Origin: Asticcacaulis sp. AC460
GTDB lineage: Bacteria; Pseudomonadota; Alphaproteobacteria; Caulobacterales; Caulobacteraceae
Length of the DNA stretch: 64,000 nt
Assembly: GCF_000495795.1 (NCBI RefSeq)
Contig: NZ_AWGD01000016.1
Location: forward strand, 1 to 64,000
Direction of reading: 5' to 3'
Made by a program: the position numbers and the translations under genes. The notes beneath the pieces were generated by a model. The model worked only from the letters and a program-made list of their open reading frames with translations. It did not search any database and was not told where the DNA came from. Shown here piece by piece: positions 7,894 through 16,037 of this stretch (within the stretch, counting starts at the first letter, position 1; each line of letters starts with the position of its first letter).

Positions 7894-9540
7894 TCAGCGG
7901 TTGTCCGGGGTTCTAATGACCACCCTCGAAAGTATTCCGACTGTCACAAAAATCAAGACCAGGCAACTGACCAGAGCGGGTATCCAGAATCGAGTCTCGC
8001 TATACGGCGTTAACCCTATGGGGTTGGGTACGGTAATATCGCGCATGCCGCGATCCCGCGATCCGAGTCGTGTTTCGGGTATTATTCTACCCACAGGATC
8101 GATCAGGCCCGACACGCCGGTGGGCGTCGACCGTACCATGGGCAAGCCCTCCTCTATGGCGCGGAAACTGGCTAAATTCATATGTTGTTGAGGGCCCGTG
8201 GTCGGCCCGAACCAGGCATCGTTGCTGATATTGACGATCCACTTAGGACGCAATCTGTCATCAGAAGATGTGTATTTGGTCATGTCCAAAGACGGGAAGA
8301 TTCCCTCGTAACAAATCAGGGGTAGAAAGCGTGGTATGCTACCGTAGGTTACGGGATTCGTTCGCTTGCCAGGCGTAAAGCCGTCACCAATATGCACCAG
8401 TTCGGTAAAGCCTATGCGTTCCAGCACATCCTCATAGGGGAGAAACTCGCCGAAGGGGACCAACTTATACTTGTTATAATATCCCTGAATTTCGAACACA
8501 TTTTCGTGTTGTTGCACTGCAATAAGCGAATTACGCCACACGTTTCCGAGTTTTGGATCGTTATCAGACCTGTAGGCGCCAAAGATCAGGGACTGGTTCT
8601 CACGCAACATCGTCACCATGACCGGCGCGGTCCAGGAATCGTTTGCGAAGAGGTCGTCCGACGACACCGGAAGCGCCCCTTCCGGCCAGATGACCAGGTC
8701 CGGCCATTTGTGACCCGGCGCGGGCGGCGCCTTGGTCATGGCGACATAGTCGCGGAACACATGCCTGAACCCGTCTTTCGACCATTTGGCCGCCTGACCG
8801 ATATTGGGCTGGACCACGCGGACGACATAGTCGCTATAGGTGATCCGGGTCGTTTGCAGACGATATTCCCCCAGGACGAACAGTCCACACAAGGTCAGGA
8901 CCATGGCGATCGGCGCGGTGTAACCTTGTAAATCCCGGCCGGTGTGACGCCGGATTACGCCGACGCTGGAAAAGATCAGAACCGTCAGAAAGCCCAGCCC
9001 GTACACGCCGACAAAGGCGGCGATCTGCGACATGGCAGACCCGGCCCGCCAGGTGGCGCCCGACGGGTTCCACGGAAAGCCCGAAAAGATCATGCCGCGC
9101 GTCATTTCCAGGAACGAAAAGGCGGCAGCAAAATACAGGAAGCGGATGGAACCTTTGGGCGCAAACCTGCGATACAGAACCCCAAACAGGCCCCAGAACA
9201 GCCCCATGCCTAACCCTAAGGCCAGATCCGCCGGAATGCCCATCTTCAATCCGAAGGTTTCCCGGTCGACCAGAAAGGCTTCGACAATCCAGAAGCAGCT
9301 GATCAGGAAATAGGCCGATCCGGCCAGCCAACCCATAACAAAGGCCTGGCGCAGCGGGCGTGTGCCAACATGTTTGTCCAGCGCCCACAACATGTAGGCA
9401 TAGCCCAGTAAACCCGGCAGGAAACCGAACGGCGGCTGGGCCAGGCCGATCAGGAGGCCCGCCACCGGCATCAGCAGCAGGCGCCATTCACGGCGGACCC
9501 ACGGCTCCATCCGGTCCCGCAACGCCGCCAGTTTATTCAT
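7894..9540 (-). CDS. lnt: Apolipoprotein N-acyltransferase
   Basis: Lnt adds the third acyl chain to outer-membrane lipoproteins. The 548 residues comprise about six N-terminal membrane segments (to about residue 220) and a nitrilase-like catalytic domain with Glu in WPEGALP, Lys in YYNKYKLVPFGEFLP and Cys in PLICYEGIFP, the E-K-C triad. A final membrane helix follows. The start overlaps the end of the corC-like gene by 8 bp; phoH-ybeY-corC-lnt is a common bacterial cluster. Confidence 0.95.
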   Translation of the reverse strand: MNKLAALRDRMEPWVRREWRLLLMPVAGLLIGLAQPPFGFLPGLLGYAYMLWALDKHVGTRPLRQAFVMGWLAGSAYFLISCFWIVEAFLVDRETFGLKMGIPADLALGLGMGLFWGLFGVLYRRFAPKGSIRFLYFAAAFSFLEMTRGMIFSGFPWNPSGATWRAGSAMSQIAAFVGVYGLGFLTVLIFSSVGVIRRHTGRDLQGYTAPIAMVLTLCGLFVLGEYRLQTTRITYSDYVVRVVQPNIGQAAKWSKDGFRHVFRDYVAMTKAPPAPGHKWPDLVIWPEGALPVSSDDLFANDSWTAPVMVTMLRENQSLIFGAYRSDNDPKLGNVWRNSLIAVQQHENVFEIQGYYNKYKLVPFGEFLPYEDVLERIGFTELVHIGDGFTPGKRTNPVTYGSIPRFLPLICYEGIFPSLDMTKYTSSDDRLRPKWIVNISNDAWFGPTTGPQQHMNLASFRAIEEGLPMVRSTPTGVSGLIDPVGRIIPETRLGSRDRGMRDITVPNPIGLTPYSETRFWIPALVSCLVLIFVTVGILSRVVIRTPDNR

Positions 9541-10408
9541 CGGCCGGCGTCAGGTCAGCGTCGGCGAAGCTGCGGCGATGCAGGCGCAGCTTCTTGATGC
9601 GGCGAGCGTCAGCATCGAGCACCTCGATATCGAAGCCGGCCTTCTTATACGGGATGATCTCGCCCCGCTGCGGCACCCGGCCGGCCAGTACGGCGACCAG
9701 GCCCGCCATGGTGTCGATCTCTTCCTCGGTATCCTCGGGGAACAGTTCCAGGCCCAGCTTGTCCTGCAAGGTGGTGACCTCGACACGGCCATCGACCTCG
9801 ATCTGGCCCGACGGCAGTTCGCGAATCTCGTCCTCGCCGGCCTCGTCGTATTCGTCGTCGATATTGCCGACCACGGCCTCGACCAGGTCCTCCAGGGTCA
9901 CCAGGCCGTCGGTTCCACCGAATTCGTCGATCACCAGGGCCATGTGAATCCGCTGGGCCTGCATACGCAGCATCAGCTCCGCCGTCGTCATCGACAGTGG
10001 CACATACAGCAGTTCACGGCGCAGGCGGTGCAAAATGGGTTCGGCCCAATTGGGACCGGTTTTGCCGATATCCGGCCCCAGCAGCTTCAGCACGTCCTTG
10101 ATATGGACCACACCCACCGGATCATCCAGCGTCTCGCGATAGATGGGCAGGCGCGAATGCTCGCTCTCGATGCAGGTACGAACCACATCGGCCAGGGTCG
10201 AGGACAGCTCGATGGCGATGATATCGACCCGCGGCGTCATCACATCGGCAACGCTGAGGTTTTGGAATTCGCGCGCGTGATCCACCAATTCCGAAGCGAC
10301 ATGGTCTTCGCCGCTGGCGATTTCGGCTTCAGCGCGGGTTTGCGGCCGGGTCAGGCCGAAAAACGAAAAGAGGGAGGACTTTTTTTTCTGCGGGTCTGGG
10401 TCAGGCAT
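9533..10408 (-). CDS. CorC/HlyC-family CBS-domain protein
   Basis: 291 residues from the ATG at 10408, which overlaps the ybeY stop by 8 bp; an upstream start at 10432 is also open. Two CBS domains (about residues 45-175, MTPRVDIIAIE and the LMLRMQAQRIHMALVIDEFGGTDGLVT region) precede a CorC_HlyC transporter-associated domain (about 195-275). There are no membrane helices, so it is the soluble CorC/YbeX type linked to Mg/Co homeostasis and ribosome function, not the DUF21-containing form. Confidence 0.85.
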   Translation of the reverse strand: MPDPDPQKKKSSLFSFFGLTRPQTRAEAEIASGEDHVASELVDHAREFQNLSVADVMTPRVDIIAIELSSTLADVVRTCIESEHSRLPIYRETLDDPVGVVHIKDVLKLLGPDIGKTGPNWAEPILHRLRRELLYVPLSMTTAELMLRMQAQRIHMALVIDEFGGTDGLVTLEDLVEAVVGNIDDEYDEAGEDEIRELPSGQIEVDGRVEVTTLQDKLGLELFPEDTEEEIDTMAGLVAVLAGRVPQRGEIIPYKKAGFDIEVLDADARRIKKLRLHRRSFADADLTPADE

Positions 10409-10883
10409 GGCCGTCTGCGTAAGGGTCAGCAACGCCCAGGCCGTTCAGAATCCTGCGTTCCAGGTCTTCCATGGTCTCAGCTTGTGCGTCGTCGATGTGA
10501 TCATAACCCAATAAATGCAAAGTTCCATGCACAGACAGGTGCAGAACGTGATTTTTGAGCGTCTTGCCCTGGTCCTTCGCCTCACGAACGCAGGTTTGCA
10601 GCCCCAAAGCCATGTCACCGAGGTGGTCCAGCACGCCCTTGATCTGCATCGATTTGGGCGCCGGGAAGCTCAGGACGTTGGTCGCCTTGTCCTTGTTGCG
10701 GTATTCGGCATTCAGCCGCTTCATCTCGGCGTCGTCGCACAGCAGGACGACGATATCGGCCTGGTCCTTGAAATTCACAGCCTTCAGCGCGGCGACGACG
10801 CCGGTTTCGACCACAGCTATGGCGTCGGGCAAGGCATCGAGCCAGCCGTCTTCCTCGATTTCGATATCGATCAGGGGGTCCAT
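10401..10883 (-). CDS. ybeY: Endoribonuclease YbeY (rRNA maturation factor)
   Basis: YbeY is a zinc metalloprotein needed for 16S rRNA 3'-end maturation and ribosome quality control. The metal-binding H-x3-H-x5-H motif is seen as HGTLHLLGYDH near residue 120. The ATG at 10883 gives 160 residues, normal for the family, and lies two bases after the phoH coding end; a longer start at 10916 would overlap phoH. It is coupled to phoH upstream and the CorC-like gene downstream. Confidence 0.93.
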   Translation of the reverse strand: MDPLIDIEIEEDGWLDALPDAIAVVETGVVAALKAVNFKDQADIVVLLCDDAEMKRLNAEYRNKDKATNVLSFPAPKSMQIKGVLDHLGDMALGLQTCVREAKDQGKTLKNHVLHLSVHGTLHLLGYDHIDDAQAETMEDLERRILNGLGVADPYADGHA

Positions 10884-10884
10884 T

Positions 10885-11859
10885 TTACGAAAAGCTGTTC
10901 TTGTGTTCGTTGTCATAGGCGCGGGCGATACGCGCCACCAGTTCGTGCCGGACGATGTCGTCGGCCGTCAGCTCGGCGACGCCAACACCCTTCACCGTCC
11001 CCAGCAACCCGACCGCATGGGCCAGGCCGCTTTCATTCTTGTTGGGCAGGTCGACCTGGGACGGGTCGCCGGTCACCACCATCTTCGAACCTTCGCCCAG
11101 GCGCGTCAGGAACATCTTCATCTGCATGCGCGTGGTGTTCTGTGCCTCGTCGATGATGACATAGGCATAGTTCAGCGTCCGGCCGCGCATATAGGCCAGC
11201 GGCGCGACCTCGATCTCCTTGGTTTCGCGCTTCTTGGCCAGCACCTGGGCGCCCAGGATATCGTCCAGCGCGCCCCAGATCGGCGTCAGATACGGATCGA
11301 TCTTCTCGTTCAGATCCCCCGGCAGAAAGCCCAGGCGCTCACCGGCCTCGACGGCCGGACGGGTTATGATCAGCTTGTCCACGCGCCGCGACAGCAGCAG
11401 CGACACGCCATGCGCCACGGCCAGGAAGGTCTTGCCCGAACCCGCGGGGCCCATGGCAAAGACAAGGTCCTTCTCGCCCAGTTCCTTGAGATAGGCGGCC
11501 TGGCCCGCGGTCTTGGCGGCAATGGCGCCCCGCCGGCCCATAATGACCGTGTTGCGCTGGTCCACCGGCGGCGCCGAGCTCGTATCGGAGGGCGTCGAAG
11601 CCGGCTGTTCGATCAGGCGGCGGACGTCGGTTTCGCTGATATCGATGCCGCGATCATACAGATCGCTCATGGCGACGATGACACTGCGGGCCTTCTGGCG
11701 CGCGCGGGCATCGCCGGAGACGATCAGGCCGCCGCCTGGCATTTCGACCAGCACCTTGAACGCGCCTTCGACCATGGCCAGGTAACGTTCCGACGGTCCG
11801 GCCACGGCCAGGACGCAGGCGTCGGTCAATGGGATAAAGTCGTCTTTGACGGCAGTCAT
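10885..11859 (-). CDS. phoH: PhoH-family ATPase
   Basis: 324 residues with an N-terminal KH-like region and a PhoH ATPase domain (about 115-315). Walker A is GPAGSGKTF and Walker B is VIIDEAQN. PhoH/YbeZ proteins associate with YbeY and are thought to act on RNA; the precise reaction is uncertain. The start overlaps the miaB stop (ATGA), and ybeY begins 2 bp after the stop, so the genes are tightly coupled. Confidence 0.93.
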   Translation of the reverse strand: MTAVKDDFIPLTDACVLAVAGPSERYLAMVEGAFKVLVEMPGGGLIVSGDARARQKARSVIVAMSDLYDRGIDISETDVRRLIEQPASTPSDTSSAPPVDQRNTVIMGRRGAIAAKTAGQAAYLKELGEKDLVFAMGPAGSGKTFLAVAHGVSLLLSRRVDKLIITRPAVEAGERLGFLPGDLNEKIDPYLTPIWGALDDILGAQVLAKKRETKEIEVAPLAYMRGRTLNYAYVIIDEAQNTTRMQMKMFLTRLGEGSKMVVTGDPSQVDLPNKNESGLAHAVGLLGTVKGVGVAELTADDIVRHELVARIARAYDNEHKNSFS

Positions 11860-13214
11860 ACAGATACGGTTTCCAGCAGAGCGCCCTGCAGCGAATTGTT
11901 ACCGACGGCGACGATGCGCACCGGTACGATCTGGCCGATCAGATGGTGGGCATCCTCGACATAGACCGATTGCAGGTAAGGCGAACGACCGATCGCCTGG
12001 TTGTCGCGGCGGCCGGGCTTTTCGAACAGAATATCCAGCGTCTTGCCGACCAGGGTCGCCTTGAAGGCCTGTTGTTGTTCGATGATCAGGGCATTCAAAG
12101 TCTGCAGCCGTGCGTCCATCACCGCTTCGGGCACCTGGTTCGGCATGGAGGCGGCCGGGGTACCGGGGCGGGGCGAATATTTGAACGTGAAGGCCGAGGC
12201 GTAGCCAACCTGACGGACCAGATCGAGCGTATCCTCGAAATCCTTGTCGGTCTCTCCGGGGAAGCCAACGATGAAGTCGCCGGACAGGGCCAGGTCGGGC
12301 CGGGCGGCCTTGATGCGCGCGACCAGGTCGAAATATGCCTGGCGGCCGTGCTTGCGGTTCATGGCGCGCAGGATCTTGTCGCTGCCCGACTGGACCGGCA
12401 GGTGCAGGTACGGCATGGCAGCGCTCAGGTCGCGGTGGGCGGCGATCAGGTCATCGCCCATGTCGTTGGGGTGAGAAGTTGTATAGCGCAGTCGATCGAT
12501 TCCGGGGATATCGGCCAGGGCATACATAAGCTTCGCCAGGCTCGAGGGTTGGCCGTCGCTGCCGACACCGTTGAAAGCATTGACGTTTTGCCCCAGCAGG
12601 GTCAGTTCGCGCACACCCTTGACGGCCAGGGCACGGGCTTCGTCGAGGATGGCGGCGACCGGGCGCGACCATTCGGCGCCCCGGGTATAGGGCACGACGC
12701 AGAAGGTGCAGAACTTGTCGCAGCCTTCCTGGACGGTCAGGAATGCGGTCGGGCCGGTCACCGTGCGGTCGCTGGTCAGGGCATCGAACTTGGCTTCCGG
12801 CGCGAAGTCGGCGGCCAGGCGTTCGCCCTTGGCGCGGTGGGTTCGGGCGATCAGCTCAGGCAGCTGGTGGTAGGCCTGGGGGCCGATGACCAGGTCAACG
12901 GCCGGCGCGCGGTGCATAATCTCGACGCCCTCGGCCTGGGCGACACAGCCGGCGACGGCGATGGTCATCCGGCCTTCCCCGCGGGCTTCCTTTTCGCCGC
13001 GCAACTCCTTCAGCCGGCCGATCTCCGAATAGACCTTCTCGGCTGCCTTTTCGCGGATATGGCAGGTGTTCAGCAGGACCAGGTCGGCACCATCGGCGAC
13101 GTCGGAGACCTCATAGCCCAGCGGTCGCAGGATATCGATCATGCGCTCGCTGTCATAGACGTTCATCTGACAGCCGTAGGTCTTGATATGCAGCTTCTTC
13201 GAAGGGGCGTTCAT
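11856..13214 (-). CDS. miaB: tRNA-2-methylthio-N6-dimethylallyladenosine synthase MiaB
   Basis: MiaB is a radical-SAM enzyme converting i6A37 to ms2i6A37 in tRNA. The 452 residues contain the N-terminal cluster cysteines ([23 protein letters not shown]), the radical-SAM CxxxCxxC ([16 protein letters not shown], about 150-165) and a C-terminal TRAM domain. The ATG at 13214 begins [14 protein letters not shown]; an upstream in-frame start at 13316 would read through a palindromic repeat and was rejected. phoH overlaps its stop. Confidence 0.95.
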   Translation of the reverse strand: MNAPSKKLHIKTYGCQMNVYDSERMIDILRPLGYEVSDVADGADLVLLNTCHIREKAAEKVYSEIGRLKELRGEKEARGEGRMTIAVAGCVAQAEGVEIMHRAPAVDLVIGPQAYHQLPELIARTHRAKGERLAADFAPEAKFDALTSDRTVTGPTAFLTVQEGCDKFCTFCVVPYTRGAEWSRPVAAILDEARALAVKGVRELTLLGQNVNAFNGVGSDGQPSSLAKLMYALADIPGIDRLRYTTSHPNDMGDDLIAAHRDLSAAMPYLHLPVQSGSDKILRAMNRKHGRQAYFDLVARIKAARPDLALSGDFIVGFPGETDKDFEDTLDLVRQVGYASAFTFKYSPRPGTPAASMPNQVPEAVMDARLQTLNALIIEQQQAFKATLVGKTLDILFEKPGRRDNQAIGRSPYLQSVYVEDAHHLIGQIVPVRIVAVGNNSLQGALLETVSV

Positions 13215-13255
13215 GCCGGGCCTTATGGGGTTTTCTGTTGAAAAAAGCAATAAGA

Positions 13256-13405
13256 GGCAGGGGTCGCGGACCCCTGCACCCCGAAACGCGATAGCGTTTA
13301 GATGGATAGACGACAAAAAAGCGGGACCAAAGCGTCCCGCTTTTTTGTCGTCTAATCACTTAATCACCGTCGAGTTATGGGGTGCAGGGGCCCGAGGCCC
13401 CTGCC
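13256..13405. repeat. 150-bp quasi-palindrome downstream of fur, family A
   Basis: Outer GC hairpin units (13256-13282 and 13379-13405) are inverted relative to each other. Inside them, spacers of equal length (24 nt) lead to a perfect 21-bp stem (13307-13327 with 13334-13354, 6-nt loop). The right edge is 2 bp after the fur stop. Same architecture as 27891-28025 and 31925-32047, but with a different core stem. Confidence 0.7.
13307..13354. terminator. Bidirectional terminator-like stem between fur and miaB
   Basis: Perfect 21-bp stem with loop CAAAGC. The GC-rich upper part (GCGGGAC/GTCCCGC) sits on an A6/T6 base, so either strand gives a stem followed by T. It is expected to end fur transcripts. 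Confidence 0.7.
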
Positions 13406-13407
13406 CT

Positions 13408-13821
13408 TTATTTCTCTTCTTCCAACGGAACGCCATAAAGCTCCAGCTTGTGCCCGACCAGCTTGTAGCCCAGCTTCTGCGCCAGAGCTTCCTTCATGGA
13501 TTCGATTTCCTGGTCGAAGAACTCGACGACCTGGCCGGTCTTGATATTGATCAGGTGATCGTGGTGGTCATCCCCGGCCTGTTCATAGCGCGACCGACCG
13601 TCACCGAAGTCATGCCGCTCGACCACACCGGCCTCTTCGAACAGGCGAACCGTCCGGTACACGGTGGCCAGTGAGATGTTCGGATCGACCGCGGCGGCGC
13701 GATGATACAGCTCTTCCACATCCGGGTGATCATGGGCCTGAGACAGCACCCGCGCCACAACCCGACGCTGGTCGGTCATCCGCATGCCTTTTTCGATACA
13801 CTGCTTCTCGATGGGGTCCAT
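13408..13821 (-). CDS. fur: Ferric uptake regulator Fur
   Basis: Fur is a metal-dependent repressor of iron genes. From the ATG at 13821 it has 137 residues: a winged-helix DNA-binding domain (about 1-85, ISLATVYRTVRLFEEAGVV) and a dimerisation/metal domain with HHDHLINIKTG. The C-terminal CxxC zinc motif of many Fur proteins is absent, as is usual in Alphaproteobacteria. Irr or Zur is possible, but context and sequence fit Fur better. An upstream start at 13905 would overlap rimI and is unlikely. Confidence 0.85.
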   Translation of the reverse strand: MDPIEKQCIEKGMRMTDQRRVVARVLSQAHDHPDVEELYHRAAAVDPNISLATVYRTVRLFEEAGVVERHDFGDGRSRYEQAGDDHHDHLINIKTGQVVEFFDQEIESMKEALAQKLGYKLVGHKLELYGVPLEEEK

Positions 13822-13891
13822 GAGACAACTCCCGCCCGGTCTTGATTTTGCAAAGCGTTCGCACGCAACGCCCGTAAATGTAAGGCGTTGC

Positions 13892-14338
13892 TTAGTGCAG
13901 CGCAAGCCTTAGAATGTGCGCGTCGACGGGCTTACCTTCCTTGCGGGAATAGTAGGCCTTGCGTCGCCCGGCACGCTTAAAACCACAGGATTCGTACAAC
14001 CGCAAGGCAAAGGCGTTATCCGTGGCGCATTCCAGAAACAGACTGTCGGCGCCTTCGATCCGCAAGGCCGCAATCACCTGCTCCAGAAGCATCCGCGCCA
14101 GACCCTTGTTCTGATAGGACGGATCGGTGGCGATGGTCAAAATCTCGCCCTCGCCCTCCACCACAGCCATCACCACGAAACTGACGACATCGCCCTCGGC
14201 CTCGAAGACATAGGTGCGATGATGCGGCTTGATCAGCAAATCGGCGAACACCCCGGCGCTCCAGCCGTAGTCAAAGCAGCGTGAATGAATCTGCTCCAGT
14301 TGCGTACATGGCGCATTGAGCTGGCGAATGGCCGTCAT
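13892..14338 (-). CDS. rimI: GNAT acetyltransferase, RimI-like
   Basis: A 148-residue GNAT fold protein with the acetyl-CoA loop DPSYQNKGLARMLLEQ (about 80-95) and a conserved C-terminal FALRLYESCGFKRAGRRKAYY. RimI acetylates the N terminus of ribosomal protein S18. It starts within the tsaB stop (ATGA overlap); tsaB-rimI is a widely conserved pair. Substrate is inferred from family and context. Confidence 0.88.
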   Translation of the reverse strand: MTAIRQLNAPCTQLEQIHSRCFDYGWSAGVFADLLIKPHHRTYVFEAEGDVVSFVVMAVVEGEGEILTIATDPSYQNKGLARMLLEQVIAALRIEGADSLFLECATDNAFALRLYESCGFKRAGRRKAYYSRKEGKPVDAHILRLALH

Positions 14339-14970
14339 GCCGGCACCAGCGTAATAATGCCCCGTGTCGACGCCACCGCATCGGCGCCGCGCATATAGAG
14401 CGGCGTCAGATCGTCATGGCCGGGCATCAGGGTCAAACCCGCCAGAGCCGGCAAGGACGGCCAGTCCTGGAGCACAACCTCGGCGTCGGGAAATTCAGAC
14501 TTCACTTCGTTGACCGCCGGTCCGGTTAAAAGCCTGATATCGCTCAGTTTTGCCAAATCCGCAAACCCAATCGCCTGGGGGGCGTTTTGGCCGTGCTGAA
14601 CATAGAAACTACCGCGGCCGCCATTGATCACGGCCAGGACTTCCCGGCCGGCCAAATCCGGATGCGCGGTCAACACCTCCAGCGTCCCAACACCCTTCAA
14701 AGCCAGGCCCAGACCCGAAGCCAAACCTTTGGCAAACGACAAACCGACCCGCAACCCGGTAAAGGACCCAGGCCCAAGCGTCACGCCAATATCCGTCACG
14801 TCGCGCGGCGCCAATCCGGCTTCGCGGAACAACTCGGCCACCATGACGGGCAGGCGCTCCTGATGGCCGCGCGGCATGGGATCGGTAGCGGAAATAATGA
14901 CATCACCGCCCCGGAACAACCCGGCCTGGCAGGCGTTCAGAGCCGTGTCGATGACCAGGACGGTACTCAG
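14335..14970 (-). CDS. tsaB: tRNA threonylcarbamoyladenosine biosynthesis protein TsaB (CTG start proposed)
   Basis: TsaB is the scaffold partner of TsaD in t6A37 synthesis. The N-terminal ASKHA strand reads STVLVIDTALNACQAGLF, and LGPGSFTGLRVGLSFAKGLA follows. That strand lies upstream of the first usable TTG (14919). No ATG, GTG or TTG is in frame between it and the stop at 15022-15024. The best start is CTG at 14970-14968, overlapping the nfuA stop as CTGA, with GAGG 7 nt upstream. This gives 211 residues. Confidence 0.85.
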   Translation of the reverse strand: MSTVLVIDTALNACQAGLFRGGDVIISATDPMPRGHQERLPVMVAELFREAGLAPRDVTDIGVTLGPGSFTGLRVGLSFAKGLASGLGLALKGVGTLEVLTAHPDLAGREVLAVINGGRGSFYVQHGQNAPQAIGFADLAKLSDIRLLTGPAVNEVKSEFPDAEVVLQDWPSLPALAGLTLMPGHDDLTPLYMRGADAVASTRGIITLVPA

Positions 14971-15533
14971 AGGACCGCCTCGATGTGGAGGACTTCCGGC
15001 ACATAGTGCTTCATCAGCGATTCAACGCCCTGACGCAGTGTGGCGGACGACGACGGACAGCCGGCGCAGGCGCCGCGCATATGCAGGTACAGGGTGCCGG
15101 AGTCCATATCGAAACTGTCGAACTCGATGTCACCACCGTCCTGGGCGACGGCCGGGCGGACGCGAGTATCGAGCAAATCCTTGATCTCGGCAACAATCTG
15201 GCCCAGCTCGCCCTCATAGACGGTCTCGGTCTTGACCTCGGTTTCGCGCAGAATCGGCTGGCCGGAGGTGTAGAAGTCCATAATGGCGGCCAGGATCGGC
15301 GGCTTGAGCTGGGCCCAGATGGTGGACGACTCGGGGCTGCGGCGCACGGTCAGGAAGTCCGACCCGAAGAACAGCGCCGACACGCCATCGATCTTGAAGA
15401 GCGCTTCGGCCAGCGGCGAGACCTTGGCCTCGTCCTCGGAGACGAACTGCTTCGTGCCCTGGGCCAATACGGCCTGTCCGGGCAGGAACTTGATGACGTC
15501 GGGATTGGGTGTGGCTTCGGTCTGGATGAACAT
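14967..15533 (-). CDS. nfuA: Fe-S cluster carrier NfuA (NifU-like)
   Basis: 188 residues with an N-terminal NFU_N domain (MFIQTEATPNPDVIKFLPG) and a C-terminal NifU domain with the cluster-binding CxxC in GACAGCPSS (about 155-163). It transfers Fe-S clusters to apoproteins. First gene of nfuA-tsaB-rimI, with a 4-bp overlap to tsaB. Confidence 0.93.
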   Translation of the reverse strand: MFIQTEATPNPDVIKFLPGQAVLAQGTKQFVSEDEAKVSPLAEALFKIDGVSALFFGSDFLTVRRSPESSTIWAQLKPPILAAIMDFYTSGQPILRETEVKTETVYEGELGQIVAEIKDLLDTRVRPAVAQDGGDIEFDSFDMDSGTLYLHMRGACAGCPSSSATLRQGVESLMKHYVPEVLHIEAVL

Positions 15534-15613
15534 GATGGCTACTCTTATAACTCAAGCGCTAAATGGGCGCAAAACAGCGCATTGGCAAGAGTTTGTGGAT
15601 TGCACTAACTGCA

Positions 15614-16022
15614 GCCGGTAGAATCAAACGACGGAACACACGGACAGGAACGGAAAGAAGCGGAATTCCGGGTGGCCGATCTCCCGCGCGAAGCGCCTTC
15701 ATTCCCAGAGGCCATGAGCTTTTGCGCTCTGGCTCCACGCCCTGAATTCCGTGTTTTCAGTGTCGCCGCGTAGCGGCTTCCGTGTGATCCGTGTTCGTCT
15801 TAAAAGCCTCAGACAAACCGGAGGCTTTTAAGACGAACACGGAAAACACTGAAGCGCCGCCGATGGCGGCGTACACGGAAGTCACGGAATTCAGGACTTC
15901 AACACGTCAAGCGCGACCTTGTCACACATTGTCATGAAAGCGCTTCGCGCGGGAGATCGGCCAACCGGAATTCCGCTTCTTTCCGTTCCTGTCCGTGTGT
16001 TCCGTCGTTTGATTCTACCGGC
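15614..16022. repeat. 409-bp nested palindromic element with 89-bp terminal inverted repeats
   Basis: Left arm 15614-15702 and right arm 15934-16022 are inverted repeats matching at about 87 of 89 bases. Nested inside is a second palindrome (15741-15895, ends CCTGAATTCCGTG/CACGGAATTCAGG) containing two GC mini-hairpins and a perfect central 20-bp stem (15791-15810 with 15821-15840). No open reading frame of note. It fills the space between nfuA and gdhZ (15534-16037) and ends 15 bp from the gdhZ stop. Related to 47237-47623 and to the GxxExxY cassette ends. Confidence 0.75.
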
Positions 16023-16037
16023 CCTTACCGGCCATAG

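Noticed and set aside
13256-13405. CRISPR-like repeat array
   Set aside because: The repeats are two inverted arms around a stem, not direct repeats with regular spacers.
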